Assembly (NCBI GenBank): GCA_001302725.1 | Contig: LIZU01000030.1 | Coordinates: forward strand, 1 to 9,052 | Direction: 5' to 3' | Source of the DNA: a candidate division Zixibacteria bacterium DG_27 | Lineage (GTDB): Bacteria; Zixibacteria; MSB-5A5; DG-27 | DNA length: 9,052 nt | In this document: one piece after another, positions 1 through 7,196 of the stretch | Numbering within the stretch: position 1 is the first letter of the stretch | How the letters are laid out: each line of letters opens with the position of its first letter | Translations under genes and position numbers: made by a program | The notes under the pieces: model-generated | What the model saw: the letters and a program-made list of their open reading frames with translations, nothing else | Database searches by the model: none | Told to the model about the DNA's origin: nothing

Positions 1-1886
1 AAATCGAGCTCCTCGCCGGAGCTTGAGAAACGATAGATGCCGGGTAGCTCGGTGCCCCCGAAACTGACCATTCTCCTTCGCGGCAGTGCTTTGGCGGAGG
101 TGAAAAACCTCTCTCCGTCAGGTCTGGTAACTACGATTTCGCCTTCCGGCACCTGTGAGGGCAACTCCACCTGAATCTCCCCTCCCACCCTGACTTCGGA
201 GAAATATGCCGACAGGTCTTGGGCCAGATACTCGCAGGCCCGATTCACAAAGGGGACAAAGAAAGATCTCATGCTGACATCCGAGAAGCTCTCGGCGAAG
301 CTGGAGGTTAAGAGCAGAGCCTTGCCGCCATTCTCAAATCCTCCTTCCAAGAGGATTGGGTCTTTGCTCGTCAGGCTCCCCAGGGTGCGGCTTGTCCGGG
401 AGGTTTTCGCTTGATAATAAGCGTAGAATTTCGGAGAGGCAAAGGGGGCCGATTTATCTCGGTTCTCAAGATCTCGGTAGATTGAGAATATCGGGTGAGA
501 GAGGTCAATCTCCTCCCAGCTGAAGAATCGCTTTTTGCCGCCGGCTTGTCCGATACTTCCCTTGATCTGAACGCCGAAGATGGGACCAGCAACCTCCTGA
601 TTGTAAAATCTCAAATCGGGATTGGAACCGAGGCTGAAAAACAGCCCCCCTCCAGCCTCAGCAAATCTCTTTAAGCCCTCCCAGACATTCGGCTCAATAC
701 GAGATAGTCCCGCCAGGATAATAAGCTCGTACCGAGAGAGGTTCTCCCGGGTCAAATCCTTCGGGTCTGCAACGCTTACCCTGAAATGGCCACGATTGTC
801 TGAGCTAGGGTTTAGCGCCCAGCGGATATGTCGCACAACCTGGGGATTTTCTCCGACTATGAGGACGTTTATAACCTCCGGGATTCGGAAGCTGAAATAG
901 CGCGAATTGTCCGCAATAAGCTCATCGTCTTCCAACTCTACCCTGCCGTAGTGGAGACCCGGGGTGTCGACCTGAAGCGTGAAATCAACTGCGGCCTCTC
1001 CACCGGCCGGGAGAGTAACATCACTCTGCGCCACCCGGCGTCCATCCAGAAAAAGGCTCACCAGTCTTCGATCCTGTCGACTCTCGGCATAGTTGATTAC
1101 GGTGGCGTTCAATTTGAAGCTTTTTCCCACCTGAACTAGCTGCCTCCCGAAGTCGAGCTCCCCCACGGAGAGGTTGTCCAGATCCGGCCCCTGAAAGGGA
1201 ATCAAGTACAACCGCACCGGCCGGTCGGAACTGTTTTTGTCTTCAAGCAGATTCAACCTTTCTCTCTCTCGCCAGCCGCTTTTGGTCAAGTCTGTCAGAA
1301 GATATATCTCTCTGGTGAGATTAGAAGATTCTTTCAGACTCTCAACGGCTCCGAGCAATGCTTCCACCACATTTGTGGTGCGATACGAGAGGGAGAGCTT
1401 CTCCAGTCTCCCCTTAAGTGCCTCCTTGTTGGAGGAAAAAGGCGGCAGTGTGAAATCGATCCCGTCCGAGAAGGCGGTGACGGCGACCTCATCACCGGGG
1501 CCAAGGAGGTCTAAGATCTCCTCTGTCTTCCCCTGGGCTAATTCAAAAAGCGAACCATCCTTGGTCTCCCGAGCCATGCTGTAGGAGTTGTCGAGGAGGA
1601 CGACCGCGGAGGTTTGAGCCTCGGCGCCGACACCCCGAAGCTGGCTCCTCAGCGCCGGGCGGGCGAAGGCCAAAACCAGAAAGATGACTATCAGAGTTCG
1701 GACTATCAGAAGCAGAAGCTGTTTGACCTTCAGCCAGCGCAGCTGACTTCTCTGCATCGATTTCAAAAACGTCAAGGAGGAGAAGTAAACCCTCTTTAAG
1801 CGCCGCCGGGCGAGCAGATGAATCAAAAGGGGGATGGCAGCCGCCGCCAGGCCGAAAAGGATGATGCTGTTTAAGAATGAGAACAT
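1..1886 (-). CDS. BatA-type VWA membrane protein with amidotransferase-like domain (C-terminus cut by window edge)
   Basis: I read 628 codons from ATG at 1886 to the left edge without a stop; the C-terminus is missing. Residues 1-80 form a BatA N-terminal domain: a membrane segment at about 5-25, a basic cytoplasmic loop and a second segment at about 56-77. Residues 93-230 form a von Willebrand A domain with an intact MIDAS metal site: DNSYS at 99-103, T171 and D199 (LLTDL). Residues 245-335 look like a beta-sandwich of the CARDB kind. Residues 338-555 resemble a class-I glutamine-amidotransferase-like fold (INVLIVGENP, YELIILAGL) without an obvious nucleophile cysteine, so probably non-catalytic. 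Such proteins act in the inner membrane with the VWA domain outside and are presumed to mediate protein contacts; substrates are unknown. The usual partners MoxR ATPase and DUF58 protein are not upstream, where a glycosylase gene lies 106 bp away. No clear Shine-Dalgarno precedes the ATG, but an in-frame TGA at 1908-1910 rules out a long extension. Confidence 0.85.
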   Translation of the reverse strand, partial: MFSFLNSIILFGLAAAAIPLLIHLLARRRLKRVYFSSLTFLKSMQRSQLRWLKVKQLLLLIVRTLIVIFLVLAFARPALRSQLRGVGAEAQTSAVVLLDNSYSMARETKDGSLFELAQGKTEEILDLLGPGDEVAVTAFSDGIDFTLPPFSSNKEALKGRLEKLSLSYRTTNVVEALLGAVESLKESSNLTREIYLLTDLTKSGWRERERLNLLEDKNSSDRPVRLYLIPFQGPDLDNLSVGELDFGRQLVQVGKSFKLNATVINYAESRQDRRLVSLFLDGRRVAQSDVTLPAGGEAAVDFTLQVDTPGLHYGRVELEDDELIADNSRYFSFRIPEVINVLIVGENPQVVRHIRWALNPSSDNRGHFRVSVADPKDLTRENLSRYELIILAGLSRIEPNVWEGLKRFAEAGGGLFFSLGSNPDLRFYNQEVAGPIFGVQIKGSIGQAGGKKRFFSWEEIDLSHPIFSIYRDLENRDKSAPFASPKFYAYYQAKTSRTSRTLGSLTSKDPILLEGGFENGGKALLLTSSFAESFSDVSMRSFFVPFVNRACEYLAQDLSAYFSEVRVGGEIQVELPSQVPEGEIVVTRPDGERFFTSAKALPRRRMVSFGGTELPGIYRFSSSGEELD

Positions 1887-1944
1887 GCAAAAGGTTTGGC
1901 AGTCAGGTCACAGAACTTATCAAGGACACTTTTGACGATGACCT

Positions 1945-1972
1945 CTTAGATTGCGGCTCAGAAAGATCTCAA
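1945..1972 (-). promoter_or_regulatory. Weak candidate sigma-70-like promoter for the BatA/VWA gene
   Basis: In the 106-bp gap downstream of the glycosylase gene, the minus strand carries TTGAGA (bases 1972-1967) and TCTAAG (1950-1945), 16 nt apart and about 60 nt upstream of the VWA start codon. They match the -35 consensus in 5 of 6 positions and the -10 in 4 of 6. The gap shows no terminator-like hairpin with a T run, so read-through from the repair operon is equally possible. Matches this weak arise by chance, and the promoter consensus of this organism is unknown. Confidence 0.15.
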
Positions 1973-1992
1973 CTGCGTCAACTCCGGTTCGT

Positions 1993-2814
1993 TCACTTCA
2001 GCTTCTGGCACTTGGGGCAGATAAATCCGCTGGTCGGGCCGGTCTTTATCTTCTTAACCGAAGTCCCGCAAACCGGGCAGGGCTTACCCTCCCTGTAGCC
2101 GATCAGGAGACAGCCGGCGTCATACCGCCCCTTTCTACCATGGATATTATACTCCCAGAAGGCCCCGCCCAGCTTTACGCTTTTCGAGAAAATGTCAACG
2201 ATGGCCTTGTGGAGGGCCTCAATCTCCCTCTCGGTCAGGGTTGGAATAGCTCGGAAGGGGTGCAGCTTCGCTAAGAAGAGGATGTCGTGAATATAGGCGT
2301 TTCCGATTCCGGCGATATTTTTTTGATTCAGCAGGAATTGCTTGACGGCACCCTTTCTTCCCTGAAGCAGATCTTTAAATTTCTCTAAGGTGAACTCCTT
2401 CCCGTAGGCGTGCCGACCCAGCTTTGAGGTTGGAGGATATCCCTCAAAGTCACTTTCGCGGACGAGGTGGACGTTCCCGAACCATGAGAACGAGAAACGC
2501 AGCGCTTTGTCGTTCTCAAACAGGAATGCGAATTGATATTTTCTTTCCTCCAGCTTTTCCTGTGGCACCAGCAAGAGGTCACAGCCCATCCCCAGATTGA
2601 ACAGCAGCAGATGTTCGTTGTCGGTGGCACTGATGGCCCACTTGCCCTGAGGATAGGATTTGACGATGGAGGCTCCTTTTAGAATACGGTTCCACTCTCT
2701 CTGGGAGAGGTTGGTGCATTTCGGCTGTTTTACGATGACGCTCTCGACCGGGATTCCCCTCAAGGAGCGGTTGATATACTTGCACAGGACCTCGATCTCC
2801 GGCAGTTCCGGCAT
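1993..2814 (-). CDS. Fpg/Nei-family DNA glycosylase/AP lyase (divergent)
   Basis: This 273-residue protein has the usual length and architecture of formamidopyrimidine-DNA glycosylase/endonuclease VIII enzymes, which excise oxidised bases and cut the abasic site. The N-terminus is MPELPE, giving the catalytic Pro2 and Glu3; Lys58 (QGKW) matches the conserved family lysine. The helix-two-turn-helix region contains GIGNAYIHDIL (169-179) with the DNA-contacting Asn172, followed by LHPF. The C-terminal zinc finger has C246, C249, C266 and C269 (CPVC and CPKC). Two usual Fpg residues differ: the RRFG void-filling segment reads SWFG (110-113), and the hairpin arginine before the last zinc pair appears replaced in KTGPTSGF. 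The protein therefore looks closer to a divergent Fpg/Nei clade than to classical MutM, and its substrate range cannot be assigned. It is the last gene of the nfo operon, three nucleotides after the TPR gene, with GGAG 6 nt before the ATG. Confidence 0.93.
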   Translation of the reverse strand: MPELPEIEVLCKYINRSLRGIPVESVIVKQPKCTNLSQREWNRILKGASIVKSYPQGKWAISATDNEHLLLFNLGMGCDLLLVPQEKLEERKYQFAFLFENDKALRFSFSWFGNVHLVRESDFEGYPPTSKLGRHAYGKEFTLEKFKDLLQGRKGAVKQFLLNQKNIAGIGNAYIHDILFLAKLHPFRAIPTLTEREIEALHKAIVDIFSKSVKLGGAFWEYNIHGRKGRYDAGCLLIGYREGKPCPVCGTSVKKIKTGPTSGFICPKCQKLK

Positions 2815-2817
2815 TTC

Positions 2818-4713
2818 TCACTCCGATAGCTTAAAAGGTTTTCTCAAATACTCTTGTGCTGTTTTCCCATTTAGAAATCCGCAAGGTAGCTTTTTCGCTT
2901 TACGATAATACTCCTTTGCCCTGCCTCTTTCTCCCAAGAGATCATAAGCTTTTCCATAGTCGATGAGAATTCTGGCCGAATAATACGGCTTACTCTCTAG
3001 CTCCCACGCTTTCTCCAACAACGGCAGAGCCAACTGAACCGAATCGGAGAGAAGGTATGCCTCCGCCAGATAGACATAGGAGAGTGCTAATCCAGGGTCG
3101 ATTCCGATCTTGTTTTTGGCGAAGATTAAGCCCAGCTGTCTTAAGGAATCCGGGTTCGGGCCGCCGCCCGTTTTTTCCAGACATTCCGCCCAGAGAAAAT
3201 AGATGTCGGAGAGAAACTCGGTCTCGCGGGTGTATCCCAGCGCCAGACGTAAGTGCTCACAGGCAACATCGAGGTCTCCTCTGAACAGGGCTATCTCTCC
3301 CAGTTTCTTGTGAGCCGGAGCATAGGTGGAATCAAGCGCTACTGCGGATAAGTATTCTTGGGCCGCGGACTTCAGATTCCCCAGTTGTAAGAGGGCATTT
3401 CCCACCATGTAAGCGGTCTGAGCCGAAGAATTCCGAAGCGTTTTCAGGTTCCTGTAAAGTTTCAGAGCCTTGGAGTAGTCTCCCAAAGAATAGTAGCAGG
3501 TCGCCAGCTTGGAGGAGATGTCGTAGCCATCGGGATGGAGTCTGTACATCTGTTTCCAGTAGGGCAGGACTTGCTCGTAGTTTCTGATGAAAAAGAGCCT
3601 CTCCGCAAACAGACCTAAATCGCTTTTAGTTGGGACGTATTGTTTGAGAAATGACCGCCAGCCTTTTTCTAACTGCGAGAAGTCCTCACCGTAGATCTCG
3701 TCGAAGCCGCTTTCGAGGCTCAGATCCCAGCTTCTCTCGTAAAAGGTTCTGAAACGGGTTATGCCATAGCTGTCGATCAGAAACCTGATGAAACTTGCGG
3801 ACTGTGAGAGTCCCGCTTCGAGCTCTTCTCCCCAGGAGTAGATGGGTCTCAAAAACCTCGGAAGCGGGCGTAGTCTGCCCCTTTCCAAGAGCATTTTGGC
3901 TTCGAAATGGGGGTTGGCATGATAGCCACTGGCGCCATAGACCACGAAATCGGGGGCATATCCCCAGAGCTTGTAAAAGGCCAAGACATTTATGGGGCCG
4001 GGTCCAACCGCACGTCGTTCTTTATTGTACAGGATGAAAATCTCGTTATCCGCGGGTCTGACTCCGAAACCCGTGGGGGATTGCCAGAGGCCCTCCGGAA
4101 TCCTCTTTGGACACAGGTAGAGGTCAGCCTTATCCGAGTAATAGAGATTCAGATCCTCCTTCCCCAGCCGATTCATCGCCTCCAGCAAAGAGACCGCCGG
4201 ATTCCAATCGTAATCACCCAGAGAACCGTGGACAAAATGGACGAGGAAATGTATAGACTCGTCCATTCCCCAGACGGCGGTATCTCCAAGCGGATAAGGA
4301 TTGCCTGGAGGTTCTTCATCTATCTCTAGAACTAACTCCAGCCGGTAATAATCTCCCGATTTCGCGGGAATCTCCTTCAGGGTGAACTTCCGCCCCAGGT
4401 TCAAGTTCTCGCGGTGTAGCTTTGTGAACCCTTGAGAGCCGAGGGTGATTATCTCTAAGTCCGTCTGAACGATATTCTCTTCAAGGAGAAACAGGGTAAT
4501 CCTGAGAGTGACACCTCCCCCGAACCAGCAGAATCTCTGTCCCTCCTGGCAAAAAAACTCTCCCTTAGCCAACTGCAGAGCCGCCCTCCCATCGGCGCTC
4601 TCCCCAGAGATTTCGACTTCAGCTCGAAAAGTAACTGCAGGTAGTTGACTACTGAATGCTAAGAGTAGAAGGAGGCTGTAGAGGGATAACCGCCTCGCCT
4701 TTTGGACAGACAT
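2818..4713 (-). CDS. Secreted TPR protein with decayed peptidase-MA-like (gluzincin) domain
   Basis: The protein has 631 residues. Residues 1-26 are a signal peptide: basic SVQKARR, a leucine-rich core and a likely cut near LPA. Residues 27-135 look like a beta-rich domain. Residues 150-360 follow the layout of a peptidase-MA-like domain, ending in the typical segment SASFIRFLIDSYG (305-317), then FDEIYGEDFSQLEKGWRSFL (337-356). Where active relatives have HExxH, this protein has FYKLW (246-250), and the expected later W-x-x-E-G reads FVVYG (256-260), so no zinc site is visible. Residues 367-613 hold about five to six tetratricopeptide repeats, for example SSKLATCYYSLGDYSKALKLY, AYMVGNALLQLGNLKSAAQEY and ARILIDYGKAYDLLGERGRAK. 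I infer a periplasmic or outer-membrane scaffold, not an enzyme. The ATG overlaps the nfo stop by one base (TAATG), and the glycosylase follows after 3 nt. The TPR call is firm; the pseudo-peptidase call comes from motif layout alone. Confidence 0.85.
   Translation of the reverse strand: MSVQKARRLSLYSLLLLLAFSSQLPAVTFRAEVEISGESADGRAALQLAKGEFFCQEGQRFCWFGGGVTLRITLFLLEENIVQTDLEIITLGSQGFTKLHRENLNLGRKFTLKEIPAKSGDYYRLELVLEIDEEPPGNPYPLGDTAVWGMDESIHFLVHFVHGSLGDYDWNPAVSLLEAMNRLGKEDLNLYYSDKADLYLCPKRIPEGLWQSPTGFGVRPADNEIFILYNKERRAVGPGPINVLAFYKLWGYAPDFVVYGASGYHANPHFEAKMLLERGRLRPLPRFLRPIYSWGEELEAGLSQSASFIRFLIDSYGITRFRTFYERSWDLSLESGFDEIYGEDFSQLEKGWRSFLKQYVPTKSDLGLFAERLFFIRNYEQVLPYWKQMYRLHPDGYDISSKLATCYYSLGDYSKALKLYRNLKTLRNSSAQTAYMVGNALLQLGNLKSAAQEYLSAVALDSTYAPAHKKLGEIALFRGDLDVACEHLRLALGYTRETEFLSDIYFLWAECLEKTGGGPNPDSLRQLGLIFAKNKIGIDPGLALSYVYLAEAYLLSDSVQLALPLLEKAWELESKPYYSARILIDYGKAYDLLGERGRAKEYYRKAKKLPCGFLNGKTAQEYLRKPFKLSE
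2821..2824 (-). promoter_or_regulatory. Shine-Dalgarno of the glycosylase gene, inside the end of the TPR gene
   Basis: The minus strand reads GGAG six nucleotides before the glycosylase ATG. It lies within the last codons of the upstream TPR gene, whose TGA is at 2818-2820. This placement supports start choice at 2814 and suggests that translation of the two genes is coupled. Confidence 0.6.
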
Positions 4714-5585
4714 TATTTCTTCTTTTCCCTGACCAGGTTTCTGAGAATGGTGAGGTTTCTGTCGTCCGCGCTGCCGTCATCCCCCTTGGGGGTTTCGAGG
4801 ATCTTGGGGGTTTTGGCAAAGCGGCGGTCGTTCATGAAGAATCCGAACGGCTCCACGCCGATAAATCCCTCCCCGATATGTGCGTGACGGTCAACCCGGC
4901 TGCCCAGCTCCTTCTTGCAATCGTTGAAGTGGATTACCTTCAAGCGCATGAGTCCGATGACGGAATCGAACTCCCTCATGGTCTTTCTGTAGGCCTTTTC
5001 GGTGCGAATATCATAACCGGCGGCGAAGGTGTGACAGGTATCAAAGCAAACCCCCAACCTATCTGGTGAGTCGGTGCTCTCGATTATCCGTGCAATCTGC
5101 TCGAAGCGATAGCCTAAGTTGGTCCCCTGCCCGGCGGTGGTCTCAAGACAAATCATCACTTTCGCTTTCGGCGACTTATGGTGCAGCCAGCTTAGGGAAT
5201 CTGCAATAGTCTTAATCCCGGCCGCCTCTCCAGCGCCGGTGTGGGCTCCGGGATGCATAACCAAATAGGGAATTTCCAGAAGCTCGCAGCGCTCGATTTC
5301 CACAAGGAAGGCCTCTTTAGACTTCTCAAGCAGAGCCTTGTCGTTGGAGCCCAAGTTTATGAGGTAGGAGTTGTGGGCCACCACCGGGGAGATTCCCGTC
5401 TCCCTCTGCCTCCGTTTGTAGGTGGCTATTTCCTCCTCTGTTAACGGCTTCGCTCTCCACTGGTTGGAGCTTTTGGTGAATATCTGGATGGTGGTGCATT
5501 TGAAGTGCTCCCCGTGGTCGAAACAGTTGTAAACGCCGCCGGCGATCGACATATGTGCACCCAGAAGTATCTTTTTGCTTGACAT
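4713..5585 (-). CDS. nfo: Endonuclease IV (AP endonuclease)
   Basis: This 290-residue protein is a clear endonuclease IV, a TIM-barrel enzyme that cuts the DNA backbone 5' of abasic sites and repairs blocked 3' ends in base-excision repair. The family signatures are in order: GAHMS (9-13), AHNSYLINL (70-78), HPG (111-113), LETTAGQG (147-154), GVCFDTCHTFAAGYD (178-192), HFNDCKKELGSRVDRHAHIGEG (two family blocks, 219-240) and ETPKG (264-268). All nine expected metal ligands can be placed: H71, H111, E148, D182, H185, H219, D232, H234 and E264, so three catalytic zinc ions should bind. Length is normal for the family. AAAGGA lies 9 nt before the ATG. It is the first gene of a three-gene unit with the TPR and glycosylase genes, and its TAA stop overlaps the next ATG. 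It has no signal peptide and should be cytoplasmic, unlike its exported neighbour. Confidence 0.97.
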   Translation of the reverse strand: MSSKKILLGAHMSIAGGVYNCFDHGEHFKCTTIQIFTKSSNQWRAKPLTEEEIATYKRRQRETGISPVVAHNSYLINLGSNDKALLEKSKEAFLVEIERCELLEIPYLVMHPGAHTGAGEAAGIKTIADSLSWLHHKSPKAKVMICLETTAGQGTNLGYRFEQIARIIESTDSPDRLGVCFDTCHTFAAGYDIRTEKAYRKTMREFDSVIGLMRLKVIHFNDCKKELGSRVDRHAHIGEGFIGVEPFGFFMNDRRFAKTPKILETPKGDDGSADDRNLTILRNLVREKKK

Positions 5586-5594
5586 CGAGCTTTA

Positions 5595-5600
5595 TCCTTT
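5595..5600 (-). promoter_or_regulatory. Shine-Dalgarno of nfo
   Basis: The minus strand reads AAAGGA nine nucleotides upstream of the nfo ATG at 5585. It supports this start, which also puts the first conserved motif (GAHMS) at the usual distance from the N-terminus. Confidence 0.55.
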
Positions 5601-5715
5601 GAGAGATTCTACCATCCTGAAAAACAGTGACCCCGATGGCCGAAAAATATCAAAATGCCGATGAGGGAACAAGTAAAAACAGAATTAGTTGCCCAGCAGG
5701 ATTGGACAGATCTGT

Positions 5716-5720
5716 GGGAA
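5716..5720 (+). promoter_or_regulatory. Probable Shine-Dalgarno of the YacP/NYN gene
   Basis: GGGAA lies ten nucleotides before the ATG at 5731. It favours that start over the in-frame TTG at 5689, which would add 14 residues (PSRIGQICGNETE after the initiator) before the conserved domain. Confidence 0.4.
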
Positions 5721-5730
5721 TGAAACGGAA

Positions 5731-6234
5731 ATGCACAAGATAATCATCGACGGATACAATCTGATATACGCTCATCCCGAACTGAAAAAGAAGATCGAGA
5801 GCGAGGCTGAAAACGTCAGAGAGACACTGATCTCAATCCTGGCTGAATATATTCGCACCAGAAAGGAGAAGCTGATCTTAGTTTTCGACAGCGCCGAGAG
5901 CGGGGTAGTCCACAAATTGTCCTTGCCTTCAAGGATAGAAGTTATCTTTTCCAGACCTGGCCTCACCGCTGATCAAATGATCGTGAAGATGATTCAGTCG
6001 GAATCAGAACCCCGGAAGGTAACGGTGGTCTCCTCCGACTATAAAGATATCGGAGCGGTGGCAAACTCTCTGGGAGTTGAGCATCTCTTTTCGGAGGCTT
6101 TCTGGGAGATAATTCTCAAGGAAAGAAAGGTCGCCAAAAAAGAAGAGGAGAAACCAAGCTCGGTATCAGAGAGCGAGGTCGAATACTGGCTGAAGGAATT
6201 TCAAACCGGAACAGACTACTCAGAAGATGGCTAA
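5731..6234 (+). CDS. YacP/Rae1-like NYN-domain (PIN-like) ribonuclease
   Basis: This 167-residue protein belongs to the YacP (DUF901) branch of NYN/PIN-like nucleases; the Bacillus member Rae1 cleaves mRNA on ribosomes. The N-terminus IIIDGYNLI (4-12) supplies D7 and N10, then come LVFDSAE (D53), LTADQMI (D81) and VVSSDYKD (D103). These form the four-acid arrangement typical of metal-dependent PIN/NYN nucleases, so the active site looks intact. Residues 131-150 are a charged, low-complexity linker, and the end carries VEYWLKEFQ (150-158), like the short tryptophan-containing tail seen in YacP proteins. I chose ATG at 5731 because it puts the first aspartate at residue 7 and has an upstream GGGAA. 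It is the only plus-strand gene in the window, divergent from nfo, and its last 15 bp overlap the end of the GNAT gene on the other strand. Cytoplasmic; the RNA target cannot be read from sequence. Confidence 0.88.
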   Translation: MHKIIIDGYNLIYAHPELKKKIESEAENVRETLISILAEYIRTRKEKLILVFDSAESGVVHKLSLPSRIEVIFSRPGLTADQMIVKMIQSESEPRKVTVVSSDYKDIGAVANSLGVEHLFSEAFWEIILKERKVAKKEEEKPSSVSESEVEYWLKEFQTGTDYSEDG

Positions 6235-7122
6235 GTGAGCTGGCAGGTAACGCGACAAATCGCAGAAGAGCCTATCGGTCATCACGGTTACCAGCGCCTC
6301 CAGCTTTAGACCTCCCTGCAGCAGGAACTGTATAATCTCTCTGTTCCCCCCTCCCACAAATACTCCAACTCTATCGTTGCCCATCTCCCGGGAGATCTTC
6401 AGCCCAAGTTTGAGAAACCTCAACAGATCTCTTCTGTCCCAGGCCAAGACCGGGCTGATGTTACCTTCCCTGGCGATGGTGAGGTAACCCGCAGGTCTGC
6501 CCTGCTTGAGGATGAGGTAATGACTATGGCCTTCATCCTTTGCCCAGAAGAGGTGCTCCCTTTCCCTTCTTATGCCCCTGATCTTTCTGTCCATCTTGTT
6601 CAGGACCGGGAAATCTCTCCTGAGCACCTTGCGGTAGTCTATCCTCTCAGGGGGGGCGCACAGAAGTCCATCGGACAGCTCGCCCCGCATGATCACAACA
6701 TTTTCCTGAGGTGCCAGGCCGAAGGCAGAATAGAGAGCAAGAGAGGTGGAGTTGTAACCATAGGTGCACAGAGAAAAGATCTGGGCCCCTTTCTTTTGAC
6801 CGTATTCTAGAGCTCTTTTCAACAATTCCTTCCCAATGCCCCGGCCCTGATAGCGAGGGTCCACGTAGAGAAAGGAGAGATACCACTGGGGTCTTCTCAC
6901 CACACAGGAAGCATACCCTACCAGGCGCTTGCCGGAGGAGGCGACAAAGCCCCCTTTAGGGTCGTGTTCATGAATGTGGCGAACAAGCGGCCAGACCTTC
7001 CGGGGGTAATGTCTGACAGGCTTAAGTCCGGACCTCACCCGCAGATGATTGAAACTGCGCATCACCAATCGTTCGGAGAGCAGAAGTTCCGACTCCTTAA
7101 TATTGCGATACCTTATCTCCAT
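6220..7122 (-). CDS. GNAT acetyltransferase, probable tandem-domain type
   Basis: The protein has 300 residues, about twice a single GNAT domain. The N-terminal half (about 1-150) is a standard N-acetyltransferase: strand pair RLVGYASCVV (66-75), WYLSFLYVDP (80-89), then the acetyl-CoA pyrophosphate-binding motif YQGRGIG (91-97, R/Q-x-x-G-x-G), and NSTSLALYSAFGL (124-136) matching motif B. The C-terminal half (about 165-300) has the rhythm of a second GNAT domain (HYLILKQGRPAGYLTIA; RVGVFVGGGNREIIQFLLQG), but no second acetyl-CoA loop is visible, so it is probably a structural or substrate-binding copy. The substrate cannot be assigned; small amines, aminoglycoside-like compounds or protein termini are all possible for such enzymes. 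AAGGCG lies 8 nt before the ATG, supporting the start. The gene lies 130 bp downstream of the LolA-like gene, past a hairpin cluster, and its 3' end overlaps the NYN gene. Confidence 0.88.
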   Translation of the reverse strand: MEIRYRNIKESELLLSERLVMRSFNHLRVRSGLKPVRHYPRKVWPLVRHIHEHDPKGGFVASSGKRLVGYASCVVRRPQWYLSFLYVDPRYQGRGIGKELLKRALEYGQKKGAQIFSLCTYGYNSTSLALYSAFGLAPQENVVIMRGELSDGLLCAPPERIDYRKVLRRDFPVLNKMDRKIRGIRREREHLFWAKDEGHSHYLILKQGRPAGYLTIAREGNISPVLAWDRRDLLRFLKLGLKISREMGNDRVGVFVGGGNREIIQFLLQGGLKLEALVTVMTDRLFCDLSRYLPAHLAIF

Positions 7123-7130
7123 TGTGAACT

Positions 7131-7136
7131 CGCCTT
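7131..7136 (-). promoter_or_regulatory. Shine-Dalgarno of the GNAT gene
   Basis: The minus strand reads AAGGCG eight nucleotides before the ATG at 7122, which supports the chosen start. Confidence 0.5.
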
Positions 7137-7196
7137 AACAGATCCCGGTGGTGAAGGGCAACCTGGATGCGCGGAGAATGAAACCTCCGATTCACA

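Larger units (their letters stand above)
5586..5730. promoter_or_regulatory. Divergent intergenic region between nfo and the YacP/NYN gene
   Basis: These 145 bp separate two gene units transcribed away from each other, so promoters for both must lie here or inside the flanking genes. The middle (about 5630-5690) is AT-rich with several A runs, as expected for a promoter region. I could not pick a -35/-10 pair with good spacing on either strand, and no clear operator palindrome was seen. Confidence 0.4.

Noticed and set aside
1543..1890. A 115-codon minus-strand reading frame starting with TTG at 1890
   Set aside because: It lies in another frame over the N-terminus of the VWA gene, and its product has a proline/serine/arginine-rich composition with no family features, whereas the VWA frame shows a clear BatA domain and MIDAS motif.
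1903..1945. Inverted pair AGGTCA/TGACCT in the gap before the VWA gene
   Set aside because: The arms are 6 bp with a loop of 28 nt and no T run, which is compatible with chance.
3795..4329. Plus-strand reading frames opposite the TPR gene
   Set aside because: They are antisense to a gene with a clear signal peptide and TPRs, and their products show no domain, start signal or sensible composition.
5606..5611. TAGAAT on the minus strand as a -10 box for nfo
   Set aside because: It is only 20 nt before the ATG, so transcription would begin at the Shine-Dalgarno itself, and no -35 element lies at proper spacing.
5689..5730. A 14-residue N-terminal extension of the NYN gene from TTG at 5689
   Set aside because: The extension has no counterpart in YacP proteins, and ATG at 5731 has a better-placed GGGAA and puts the catalytic aspartate at residue 7.
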